Assembly (NCBI RefSeq): GCF_000003195.3
Contig: NC_012879.2
Coordinates: forward strand, 22,354,844 to 22,418,843
Reading direction: 5' to 3'
Length of the DNA: 64,000 nucleotides
Source: Sorghum bicolor
Lineage: Eukaryota; Streptophyta; Magnoliopsida; Poales; Poaceae
In this document: positions 23,221-33,574 of the stretch, in pieces
Position numbering within the stretch: position 1 is the stretch's first letter
Layout of the letters: each line of letters opens with the position of its first letter
The notes under the pieces: model-generated
Seen by the model: the letters and a program-made list of their open reading frames with translations, nothing else
What the model was told of the DNA's origin: nothing
Database searches by the model: none
Program-made: the position numbers and the translations under genes

Positions 23221-24539
23221 TCATCCACTTTTTGATGGTACCCAAACTAGTTTGGGTCCTCTCAAGTTAGGTGCAACATACTTAGGCGATGCCTTAGTAT
23301 GAGTAGCGGGATGTTTTTCAATAGCAACCATAGATGTACCATTACCATCCTTTCTAAGCATAGTATTATCATCAAATGAAATGGGCTTAGAATTATTACC
23401 TAGGGGACATGAATAAGCCATGTGTCCCCTTTCCCAGCACAAGTAGCAACTTCTCTTTGATTGAGCCTTTTCTTCCTTGCTCCTGTGTTGCTTCTCATTG
23501 CCTTGCCTCTTGAGAGTTGCTCGAGCCTTCTTCTCAAGCTTGGTAGGACACCTCGAGGCAAAGTGTCCATCATCCTTGCTCATCATCTTGGCATCTTGGA
23601 TTTGCATTGGATGCCTTGCTCTTCCACCCCTTCTTGTTTTCTTCTTCTTCATCATCAAGTCACCGTGATGGTTGAACTTGACTTGAACTTGGGGCTTCTT
23701 TTCTTGCTCAACTTGTGGCTTAGGTTGAGGCTCTTCTTGTTGCTTCACCAATTGCTTGGTTGGTCACATTGAGGTGAGATGACCCCAAGTGCGGCACTTG
23801 AAGCACTTGACATGCTTGATCCTCTCTTCTTCATTCATCTGCTTGAGCTTCTCTTTGTTTGGGCAACCATTAGCAAGATGTCCCATTTCATGGCACCGAT
23901 AACACATGAAATGAGAAAGCTTCCTCTTTTCTTGCTTTCTTTTGCCCTTTGTCATCTTCTTCTTGAAGCCAAGGCCACACTTGTCACCATAGTTTCTTTG
24001 AGTCTTCAATATATGCTCAAAGGTGACTTTTGAGTAGTAGCACCTCTCCGACTTGTTGCTCAAATTCTTCACTTGTTCATTAAGCTCATTGTTCTCCTTC
24101 AAAAGGTTAGTCTCACAAGATATAGAAGTAGAACAAGCATCTATATGTGAAGAACATGGCATAGATAATAAATCATCACAAGAGGTGGATACATGCTTCT
24201 TGCCTACATCACAAGGGTTAGTAACAATATGTGATTGATCATTTGACCCAAGTGATGAGCTCTCACTAGTTTTAATTTCTTCATTAGAAAGCTTCTTAGT
24301 GAGAAAAGCATGATCTTTTACCAAATTATCATGAGCAACACAAAGTTCCTCATGAACCAATTTTAGCTCCTCATGTGAACAATTAGTAACATAGAGTAGA
24401 TGTTTTGTTGTTCACATGCGGTCTTTAGAAATGAGTTTTCATTTTTCAATTTATTTGTTTTTGCTAACTCATTTCTTAAAGCTTTCGAGAGTTTGCATAC
24501 AAGCTCAAAATTTGGACCATCACAATCAATAATCACATC
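23221..24539 (-). pseudogene. Copia-type gag, 3' part with zinc knuckles
   Basis: Continues the frame broken off at 38077 by the Q insertion: ELVCKLSKALRNELAKTNKL, then acidic linker and coiled-coil text (NLLKENNELNEQVKNLS). A CCHC knuckle CYRCHEMGHLANGC and a second one (CFKCRTWGH) follow, then a partial knuckle HFASRC and a last one CYLCWERGHMAYSC. The end is PKYVAPNLRGPKLVWVPSKSG, which I recognise from grass copia-type gag-only elements. Zinc knuckles bind the RNA during packaging. Lesions: a one-base frameshift near 24405, and a TGA where the last Cys codon of the second knuckle should be (near 23764-23766). Several knuckles in one Gag is unusual compared with the single knuckle of standard copia Gag. 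Confidence 0.8.
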
Positions 24540-25743
24540 TGTTGATATTTGGGAACGCAATAAGGAATGGATCCGCAAGCGCACGGATATCGGTGAGCAC
24601 TTCACCCAGGAGGTTATCTAGAGTATCGTATTTATTTTTTTACCACTAGGAGAAAGAGTGCATCTGACTAACCCGGTCTATTACTACTAACCTTTTTGGC
24701 TACAAAGAATGTTTCTCGATGTGAGTGATATATAGAGAAGACTGCAACCATAGTCTCCTTCTAACCTTGGTAAGGATGATCTACTGCTCTATTGGGGAAG
24801 CTTACAGAATCTAGACACCACAGAGGATGTTCGACACACACCTATAAATCGTATCCTTCCTGCTAACGAGATATGGTTTGCAAAGGTAACTCGGAAATGT
24901 CACGTTCCTTGCTACTACCACAGTCCAGCTAGTCAGGGAATATCTATGAGTATCTTAGCCCAAACACCACGTCTACGCTAGAGATGATTACTCTAAACTC
25001 TACGCGAAGAGATTAAAGTAAACTCATAAACCAAAGAATAATAAAGCAAGAACTTACTAGAATTTAGAAGTCAAAATACTAAAGAATCCTAGGAGCAAGC
25101 CTCGGATTAGAAGACTTGATCCCGCAGGTACAACCTCGGAGTAGACACCGACAGGCCAGGCTTCCTCTGATCTACACCTCCACTCTATCTCTTTCAATCT
25201 AGTAGAAACTAGAAGATCTATTTCTACTCACATTGGATACTACGCCAAAAGAAATTTTATTTAGAGGAGAGGGATTCCTTCGAGGGATCCTCTCAACTCT
25301 ATGATGAACTTGTCTCCTCCAGGGGCCAGGGGGTCTGGTTTTATAGTCCCCTCAAGTGAACGTGAGCCATTGGATCAAACCGACATTGATTGGACGGTTA
25401 TACTTGATCCTTTAGGTCGGTGGAGCGTCGTTCGCAAAAAGAGTTCGGATTGGAATCCAGGCGGGGGCGGGCGCCGTGGCCCAGGCCGCTTTCGGCCTCC
25501 GCTTTGTTCCCGTGGTTTCTGGAGTCTTCTAGATGGTAGAAAATTGCGCGGTGCGTTGATATCTCTATGTAATCCCGACATGTGGGCCTTTCTTCCTTAT
25601 TTCCTGATAACCCCATGCAGAAACATATAAACAAAACTCATGGAATTCTGTCAGATCAAACCCTAATTCTAGGTGTTGTTTGCATATTGGTCCTTTCTCT
25701 TGTTTATTTGATAACTAAAATTGATACTTAAGAACCGTCAACA
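24540..25743 (-). repeat. Q LTR A (outer 3' LTR)
   Basis: TGTTGACGGTTC...TATCAACA on the minus strand. CCAAT at 25369-25373 and TATAAAA at 25339-25345 on the minus strand, with a GC-rich box upstream (about 25460-25490). The conserved R-U5 block lies at about 24895-24976. It shares private words with LTR C, such as the text around 24690-24730, against LTR B. Confidence 0.9.
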
Positions 25744-25760
25744 AATACCCCCATACTTAG
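25744..25760 (-). other. Polypurine tract of Q
   Basis: The minus strand reads CTAAGTATGGGGGTATT up to the LTR. The core AAGTATGGGGG differs from the AAGCTTGGGGG of P, B and X. Confidence 0.85.
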
Positions 25761-26241
25761 GCTTTTACTTGTCCTCGAGAAAAGAATGGTTAAGCAAAAT
25801 ATCTGCGGTAAAAACATTGTAAAACATTTTCTTCATACCTGCAGGGTGGTTGTAAAAATTCACTGTGTACCGTAGTCAGAGAAATATATGGTTAAGAGTA
25901 GAGGTCCTTTCTTCTCAATCCTGTTACTTGGAGTTTTTATATATTTTTGAAAAGAAATTTAGCATACCTTTATCCTCATAGGTTCTCTCAGGTCACTCAT
26001 TATCTTTTATTTTTCTCACTGAGGCTGTTTTAATTTGCAAAAATTCTCAAGCATACTTACCTTGCATTTCTTGCCTGATCAAAACAGGATCCGAGGAGAG
26101 GAATGTCATACTCTTAGATCAAAGACTTTGAAAATTAAAAACTTGTCAACTCTTGCTGGCATATTGCTTATTAGAGGGACCATGAGCTATCATTTTCTTC
26201 TTTTTTTAAGTGGATACCGAGGTACCCCTAATTCTACTATC

Positions 26242-26291
26242 GGACACTTGTCCATTTTTTTTCTTTCTGCGAGGTTATCGAGCACTTGCTC
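26242..26291. repeat. Two CACTTG-centred palindromes in Q
   Basis: GGACACTTGTCC (26242-26253) and GAGCACTTGCTC (26280-26291), symmetric apart from the two central bases. P2 has GGACACTTGTCC twice and GGGCACTTGCCC in the matching places. Confidence 0.75.
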
Positions 26292-26827
26292 CTTTTTATT
26301 TCCTCGAAATATCTTTATTTTTGCATAGCCCATTCCTCTAATGCAATAATACTTCGGAAGAGTGAATCTTTCTGAATAAATGTCTTGATCTTGGGAGTAT
26401 GATAAATCTCTCAACAAGGGTCTAACTCATTTTGAACAAACTCAATACATAGCAGATAGCTTTTCTAATCATAATTAATATTTTTAGTTTAATTAGGCAT
26501 ATAAAACACTGAGGATGGTAGCTAGAATTTTTGAATAAATTCTCCAAGCAACAATGATATCAAAAATAAGAAACTCATACTCTACCATCTCGCATTCCAC
26601 AATGACTTAAGTAACACAGGGTTTTAAAATGATTTTGTAAGTTTTCAGGAAATCTCATGGAGTGAGATTGATCATGATTAGAAGCATTTTAATTTTTTTA
26701 AATTTATCATGTCGGAAACAATATTCTGCATAATACAAGATATATGTATGTGTAATAGTAAAGTGTGCAGAGTGTGTACCTAAATCGTGGAGTGGTGTAG
26801 TCGAAGTGTGTTTGGCGTGTCGAGGGA

Positions 26828-26842
26828 TCTCCCCCATACTTG
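26828..26842 (-). other. Internal polypurine-like motif of Q
   Basis: The minus strand reads CAAGTATGGGGGAGA, sharing AAGTATGGGGG with Q's own terminal tract. It lies about 210 bases after the extra ORF. Confidence 0.55.
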
Positions 26843-27053
26843 TTTTCTGCTTTCTTGCACAAAAATAAAGTAGAGACACACAAGACATAATAATAATAAT
26901 AATAATACTCTTTATTAATCTTGAGGCATTTATTACAAATGACTAGTAGCAAACTGATGATAAAAGTAGCAAACTGACGATAATAGTAAAGTCTAAACCC
27001 AATTTAAAGATAGATAACTAAGATGCATTGCCTCAAGATCTAATCTAGATAAC

Positions 27054-27683
27054 TTAGCAGCGCTCTAACTCCTTGATCTTCTTATTGGCACTAGCAAGAT
27101 CATGCCTAAGGCCTAGTATAACGGTGTTGTGGTAAGAGAGCTGCCTAGTGATGGAGTTAACTGAGGACTGGAGGTCTAGGATGACTCTATCTAGCCTGGG
27201 AACGTCCTCATCAATATCTACTATAGTCTTGCGACGCTTAGGAGGTGTCTCAATAGCATTGAGAGCGTGCTTCGGGGCTGCCTTTGGAGGGATGAAACGG
27301 ACTTTGGCTGCTCTAATCCCTTCAAAGTAAGGCCTCTCCTCCTCCGTAGTGTAGCGGATGCTGCTGATCTCGCCGCTCCGGTTGGTCTTGACTCCAACGA
27401 CCCTCTCATTGGGTCTGGGTGTAAGGATCCTTGTGTCAGCTGGAACCTTGACAATGGTCTCCTTCTTGGATGATGATCCCTTGAGAAATAGGGGTTGTGG
27501 TGGTGCGGTGAGAACTGGTTGAGCATGATAGGATTAGGTGGAGCTGCGCTGGCGTAATGGCATGGCTTCTAGCTGTCGCTCTATGTTGGCCGGGACGAGA
27601 GCACGGGCGTCGGGGTCTTCCTCCGGCTTCATGTTGAGGTTGAAGGGGACGACTTCCCAATCGTCGTGGAATTTGTTGGCCAT
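27054..27683 (-). pseudogene. Extra ORF of Q between pol and 3' LTR (one in-frame stop)
   Basis: One frame of 209 codons runs from an ATG (complement of 27681-27683) to TAA (27054-27056), broken only by a TAA at codon 50 (27534-27536). It starts MANKFHDDWEVVPFN, has a proline- and charge-rich middle (TRILTPRPNERVVGV; PKRRKTIVDIDED) and ends in a likely coiled coil (LDLQSSVNSITRQLSYHN ... ASANKKIKELERC). No signal peptide or membrane segment is visible, so an envelope role is not supported. The position after pol is where Athila elements carry an extra, env-like ORF. It has its own TATA box about 90 bases upstream. I do not know its function. Confidence 0.6.
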
Positions 27684-27771
27684 TGGAGCAGCGTGGGACT
27701 AATCAAGCTCTTATTGAAGAAGAAGAAAAGGCTTGGGTGGATTGTTGTTTGAAAACTAATGTCAGGGGTCT

Positions 27772-27780
27772 GTTTATATA
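27772..27780 (-). promoter_or_regulatory. Internal TATA box before Q's extra ORF
   Basis: The minus strand reads TATATAAAC, about 90 bases before the ATG. A GC-rich box with GGCGCCC words lies further upstream (about 27925-27960), the same order as in the LTR promoters. Confidence 0.45.
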
Positions 27781-28064
27781 GGGGTCAAAAAGTGCCTCTA
27801 GGGGTTGTTCGGGTTGCTCCCGTCGATGTGCGTGCGAAACTTTCCATCTGAGGGATTATTCGGATTACCATAAGTGTGTTTTCCATAACGGAGGAAATCG
27901 GGACCGAGAGGGGACAGGAGCTGGGCGCCCGCCCACTTGATCAGAGCGCCCGCCCTGTGTCTGGCCCCTCTGTGGGCCCACTTCCTCGAGCGTGTTTCTA
28001 GATGCAAAACTTATTAGGAAAATATATGTATGACCCTAAAATGTCAGATTAAAGAGGTCGGGCT

Positions 28065-31000
28065 CTAATTCTCCATGGGAAGGTAAAAATGGATTACGTC
28101 TATTTCTTCTAATTCTTTATTGGGCTCTAAAAATAATTTAAGACATTGACCATTTACCTTGAATAACATACCTTCATCATTTTGAAGAGTGATAGCTCCG
28201 TGGGATGATGAATTGATTACCTTGAATGGTCCTTCCCATTTACTCTAGAGTTTTCCATGCCCGAAAAGCTTCACTCTGGAATTAAAAAGTAATACCTTAT
28301 CTCCGGGTGTGAACTCCTTCTTCTTGATCCTCTTGTCATGCCACCTTTTGACTCTTTCTTTGTAGATCTTCGAGTTGTAATATGCCTTCTCTCGCCATTC
28401 TTCCAATTCTGATAATTGCATTCTTCTATAATCTCCAGCAACATCTAGGTCCATATTCCATCTCTTTATGGCCCAGTGTGCTTTGAATTCTAGTTCAACA
28501 GGTAGATGGCAAGTCTTCCCGTACACCAATTGGTATGGAGATATTCCAATTGGGGTCTTGTATGCTGTCCGGTATGCCCAGAGTGCATCCGGTATGCCCA
28601 GAGTCCTCTTTGAACTGACGTTGTCGGCATGCTTGCATGGTAGTGCCTCTACCCACTTGGAGACGTAGTCAACTGCCACCAAGATGTACTCACACTTCTT
28701 TGATGGGGGAAATGGACCCATATAGTCTATTCCCTAGACATCAAAGAGCTCAATCTGAAGGTTGTTGGTGAGTGGCATGGCATCCCTTGTGTTTATGTTT
28801 CCGTGCCTTTGACATGGCCCGCATCTTCTGATATATTGCTTCGTGTCTTCATACATTGTAGGCCAGTAGAATCCACACTGCCAGATCTTTGAATGTGTAC
28901 GGAATGCTCCATAATGACCTCCATATGGTAATGAATGACATCTGTCGATGATCTTCCATCCTTCCTCGGTGGTTACACATCTCCTGAGTAAGCCATCAGA
29001 GCATAGTCGGAAGAGGTATGGTTCATCCCATATATGTGAACGATTTTCTTGAATAAGCTTCTTCTTGTTTGCTCCTGGTGGTACATACCCTGAAACCATA
29101 AAATTAACAATATCTGCATACCAGGGGTCAGACCTGTTAATCCCGTAGAGCATGTCGTCCCGGAGTGAATCATTGATGGGGGTTTCCTGTGGACTCTTAA
29201 AATACATTCTAGACAAGTGATCAGCAACAGAATTTTCTACTCCTTTTTTATCTTTTATTTCTAAGTCAAATTCTTGGAGTAATAAAATCCATCTAATCAG
29301 GCGAGGTTTAGCATCTTTTTTAGTGAGCAAATATTTTAGTGCAGCATGATCAGTGTAAACAATTATTTTAGCTCCAACTAAATAAGATCTAAATTTATCA
29401 ATGGCAAAGACAACAGCCAGAAGCTCTTTTTCAGTGGTTGCATAATTAAGTTGAGCTCCTGTTAAAGTTTTACTGGCATAAGCAATTGCATGATGCTTCT
29501 TATCTTTAGTTTGTCCCAATACTGCCCCCACAGCATAATCACTAGTATCACACATAATTTCAAAAGGCAACGACCAATCAGGGGGTTGAATGATTGGTGC
29601 AGAGATGAGTGCTTTCTTTATTAAATTGAAAGATGTTAAACATGCATTATCAAATTCGAAAGGAGCATCCTTGGCTAGCAAAAGAGTAAGTGGTCTAGCA
29701 ATAAATGAAAAATCTTTTATGAATCTACGATAAAAACCAGCATGGCCAAAAAAGCTCTGAATTCCTTTTATATTCACAGGTGGAGGTAGTTGTTCAATTA
29801 CTTCAATTTTAGCTTTGTCTACCTCAATCCCTCTTTCAGACACTAAGTGTCCTAGCACTATTCCTTCTCTAACCATAAAATGACATTTTTCCCAATTAAG
29901 GATTAAGTGCTTTTCTTCACATCTTTGCAAAACCTTATCTAAGTTTTCAAGACAACTATCAAAAGTTTTTCCATAAACAGAGAAATCATCCATGAAAACT
30001 TCCATAATCTCTTCAATCATATCAGAAAATATAGACATCATGCATCTTTGAAAAGAAGCTGGTGCATTACATAACCCAAAAGACATTCTACGGTAAGCAT
30101 AAGTTCCATAAGGGCATGTAAAAGTGGTTTTGCTTTGATCATCAGGATGGATCGGGATTTGATGATACCTTGAATATCCATCTAAGAAACAGAAGAATGA
30201 ATGGTTTGCTAACCGCTCTAGCATCTCATCTATAAAAGGTAAAGGAAAGTGATCTTTTCTCGTGGCTTTGTTTAATTTTCTATAGTCTATGCACATCCGC
30301 CATCCTGTGACGGTGCGTTGCGGAATTAGCTCATTCTTTTCATTCATAATAACTGTCATGCCTCCCTTTTTGGGCACAACTTGTACTGGGCTCACCCACT
30401 CACTGTGCGGCACAGGATATATAATCCCTGCATGCAGCAACTTTATAACTTCCTTTTTAACTACCTCTCTCATAGTGTTGTTAAGTCTACGTTGGGGTTC
30501 TCGAGAGGGTGTAACAGAAGGATCTGTTGGAATACGATGGGTACAAATCATAGGACTGATTCCTGTAAGATCTTGAAGTGAGTAGCCGAATACTGAGTGA
30601 TGTTTCTCAAGAATGGTCATTAATCGCAGAGTTTGATCCTGAGTGAGTTTATCGCTAATGATCACAGGGAACTCCGGATTATTGTTTAGGAAAGCATAGG
30701 TAAGACCGGGTGGTAAAGTTTTAAGTTCTATGGGTCTTGGTGTTTCTGCAAACTCGTCTAAGGGTTCAGGCTCAGAAGGTTCGTCTTCTTCTTCTGTGAA
30801 GAAAGGAGTTTCGTCTTCTAAGTCTGATTCATCGAAAAGCTCTAGAGATGCAGCCTTTACTTCCTCCACAGGATCAGGCAAAAGATATGACTCGGCCTTA
30901 TTATTTAAGGAGTGTGAAATTATCATTGGGAATTGAAAAGTTTTTCCAAAAGAAATGTGTAGCTTTCCAGTATGACCTTCATAAAGGAGTCTTCTAAAAG

Positions 31001-31360
31001 GTTGTCCTATTAACAGGTCGAAGTCCCATGTATCAAAGATATAGAAGTTCAAATGAACCATGGAGCCTTCTACCGTAAGAGGTAGGACATTAATAATTCC
31101 AAGACTGGGGATTAATCGTCCCGAAGATTCCTTTATGCTCTTTGTTGTGGGGGTTAAGACAAGATTTTTAAATAGTTTAAGTGCAAAAGATTCAGACATG
31201 ATGTTGATCCCCACAACAGGATTATAAAGAGCATTAAATCGATCAGAATTATAAGCACAACGTATAGTTATAGAGGGTGTGTCCAAACGGATCACATCAG
31301 AGGAAAGCTCTGATTCCTCCAACCATTCGCTACTCATTACTGAGATAAGCTCTCTCAATT
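28065..31360 (-). pseudogene. Q pol: protease-like, reverse transcriptase, RNase H, integrase
   Basis: The longest coding stretch of the window, open for 874 codons from about 31358 to 28734. Order: a retropepsin-like part where the usual DTG/DSG is replaced ([13 protein letters not shown], with the end box DLLIGQPF); reverse transcriptase with the active site FMDD (complement of 29985-29996); RNase H with [30 protein letters not shown] and ADHLSR; and an integrase zinc finger ([10 protein letters not shown] ... CGPCQ). A TAG at 28731-28733 replaces a Trp codon in FDV-GIDYMGPF. The integrase core is missing from after HADNVSS to DALWAYRTAYK, with loss of the second Asp and the Glu. Another stop lies at 28243-28245. 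RT type and tRNA-Asp priming place it with Athila-like Gypsy elements. It cannot integrate as it stands. Confidence 0.9.
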
Positions 31361-31407
31361 GATATTCACTTGGTAAATAAATGCTAAACTGGCCGTTTTG
31401 GGGTTTG

Positions 31408-32229
31408 TCAATAGAATGGTAGTTTGAAATATTTCCAAAATCGGCAAAAAAGATCGGATTCTATATCCAGCATGAAGTCCGGTAGTGGAATTTCTTCCTC
31501 TTGTGGCTCAAAACTTGGGATAGCTAAATTAGATGAAGAATTTGGCAGAGTGTCTACTTCGGCTTCGTAGGTTTCATCATGAAGGGTATTATCCATCTCA
31601 GCTTCTGGGATTCTATCTAGGATCACTCTAGCTTCATCAGCAGGGATGCGAAAGAAAGAACCTCTAGACATTGTGTGTAGCATTTGTTTGTGATTTTTAT
31701 GAAGACCTCGAAAATAGTGAAATAAAAGAACAGGGTCTTCAAGATTAAGGTTTGGACCAGATTCTAAAAGATCAGAAAAACGTTTCCAGGATTTTCCCAA
31801 AGTTTCATCATCTTTTTGTTTAAAAGATAGGACTTCGAGTCTAAGGTCGGCTATACGGTCAAGGGAATAGAAATCTAGACAAAAGTTGGCTCGTAAAACT
31901 CCCCATTCACCTTGTTGTTGACTTACCTTCTGACTGTACCATTGTCTAGCTTCTCCCCTTAAGGAAAAAGGAAAAAGTTTCCAACGTAAAATCTTATCAG
32001 AAATGCCTTCAATGCGAAGACAATCACATGTTTGCTCAAAATCTCTAATATGAAGGTAAGGGTTTTCGTCTTCCTTTCCCGAAAAAGATAGGTTTTGAAT
32101 CATGGCAATCAACCTAGAACTTAACTTATACTGGGATGTTTGGATAGGTTGTGATGATTCCCATGGTAAAAGGTCAGTTGCTAAAGGGATTGCAGACTCA
32201 TGGATCGATTTAGAGTTTTGGTTTTCCAT
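31408..32229 (-). CDS. Gag of Q (inner copy)
   Basis: An open frame of 273 codons from the ATG at 32229 ([15 protein letters not shown]). A longer frame to 32295 has no better start and would enter the leader. It shows the plant retrotransposon Gag signature: [67 protein letters not shown]. This is the capsid region that assembles the particle; there is no zinc knuckle. It ends shortly after a run of six A (31446-31451 on the plus strand). The sister copy has five at that place, and there gag reads into the pol frame without a stop. Here pol follows in the +1 frame, so gag and pol are separated by a one-base indel rather than by a clear programmed shift. Confidence 0.8.
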   Translation of the reverse strand: MENQNSKSIHESAIPLATDLLPWESSQPIQTSQYKLSSRLIAMIQNLSFSGKEDENPYLHIRDFEQTCDCLRIEGISDKILRWKLFPFSLRGEARQWYSQKVSQQQGEWGVLRANFCLDFYSLDRIADLRLEVLSFKQKDDETLGKSWKRFSDLLESGPNLNLEDPVLLFHYFRGLHKNHKQMLHTMSRGSFFRIPADEARVILDRIPEAEMDNTLHDETYEAEVDTLPNSSSNLAIPSFEPQEEEIPLPDFMLDIESDLFCRFWKYFKLPFY

Positions 32230-32336
32230 AGGGTAAGAGTAAAGAAAATAAATAAAGGATATAAAAGATAAGAAAAGATAAAAGTATAGATACAAGCTAA
32301 TAGCAAGACACTGGTTATCTCAGCAACCGTCTTTCT

Positions 32337-32353
32337 CCCCGGCAACGGCGCCA
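32337..32353 (-). other. Primer binding site of Q (tRNA-Asp, perfect)
   Basis: The minus strand reads TGGCGCCGTTGCCGGGG, the exact complement of the 3' end of plant tRNA-Asp as I know it, 8 bases inside LTR B. Confidence 0.92.
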
Positions 32354-32361
32354 GAAATGCT

Positions 32362-33574
32362 TGTTGATATTTGGGAACGCAATAAGGAATTGATCCGCAA
32401 GCGCACGGATATCGGTGAGCACTTCACCCGGGAAATTATCCAGAGTATCGTATTTATTTTTTTACCACTAGGAGAAAGAGTGCATCTGACTAACCGGTCT
32501 ATTACTACTAACCTTTAGGCACAAAGAATGTCTTTCGATGTGAGTGATAAATAGAGAAGACTGCAACCGTAGTCTTCTTCTAACCTTGGTAAGGATGATC
32601 TACTGTTCTAATGGGGAGGCTAACGGAATCTAGACACCACAAAGGATGTTCAACCCGCACCTATAAACCCTATCCTTCCTGCTAACGAGATGTGATCTAC
32701 AAAGGTAGCTCGGAATTGTCACGTTCCTCACTACTACCACGGTCCAGCTAGTCAGGGAATATTTATGAGTACCCCAGCCTAAACACCACGTTTACGCCAG
32801 CAATGATTACTCTAAACTCTACGCGAAGAGATTAAAGTAAACTCATAAACCATAAGAACAATAAAACAAGAACTTACTAGAATTTAGAAGTCGAATTACT
32901 GAAGAATCCTAGGAGCAAGCTTCTGGTTAGGAGAACTTGATCCCGCAGGTACAAGCTTGGAGTAGACACCGACAGGCCGGGCTTCCTCCACTCTTCACCT
33001 CCACTCTATCTCTCTCAATCTAGTAGAAACTAGAAGATCTATTTCTACCTTACATTGATTGCTAAGCCTAAAAAGAAATATTAATTAGAGAAGAGGTTTT
33101 CCTTCGAGGGCACCCCTCAGTCTCTATGATAATTTCTTCATGTCTTCTCCAGGGGCCAGGGGGCCTTGCTTATATAGTCCTCCCCTTCTATGCGTTTTTG
33201 GGTCGATAGGCGAGGTGGTACTATGTTTTTCTTGATCCAATAGGTCGGTGGAATATCCCGAGCGAAAGAGTCCTGATTTGGCTCCAGCAGGGGGGCGGGC
33301 GCCCTGGGCCTGGCCCAGTTTTGCCTCCGCTTCGGTCTCGTGGCTTCTGGAGTCTTCTAGATGATGTAAAATTACGCGGTGCGTTGATATCTCTATGTAA
33401 TCCCGACATGTGGACATTTCTTCCTTATTTCCTGATAACCCCCTGCAGAAATAGATAAACAACAAAACTCGTGGAATTCTGTCAGATCAAACCCTAATTC
33501 TAGGTGATGGTTGCATATTGGTCCTTTCTCTTGTTTATTTGTTAATTAAAATTGATACTTAAGAACCGTCAACA
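32362..33574 (-). repeat. Q LTR B (5' LTR of the inner element)
   Basis: 1213 bases with TGTTGACGGTTC...TATCAACA ends. It has TATATAA (33170-33176, minus) instead of the TATAAAA of A and C, and lacks their CCAAT. It abuts truncated pol sequence at 33575, whose first five bases GTACA are the likely target site. Confidence 0.9.

Larger units (their letters stand above)
25761..27053 (-). other. Non-coding 3' zone of Q
   Basis: No credible gene. It holds two palindromes with a CACTTG core (26242-26291), a second polypurine-like motif (26828-26842) and a short (TAA)n microsatellite (about 26886-26911). It is similar in layout to the 3' zones of P1 and P2. Confidence 0.65.

Noticed and set aside
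26886..26911. (TAA)n run as a regulatory feature
   Set aside because: A plain short microsatellite in a non-coding zone.
30289..30936. Plus-strand frames opposite Q pol
   Set aside because: Antisense shadows of the long pol frame, with low-complexity Ser-rich text.
32337..32353. tRNA-Asp gene
   Set aside because: Only the 17-base 3' end complement is present, next to an LTR; the cloverleaf is absent. The same holds for the other primer sites.
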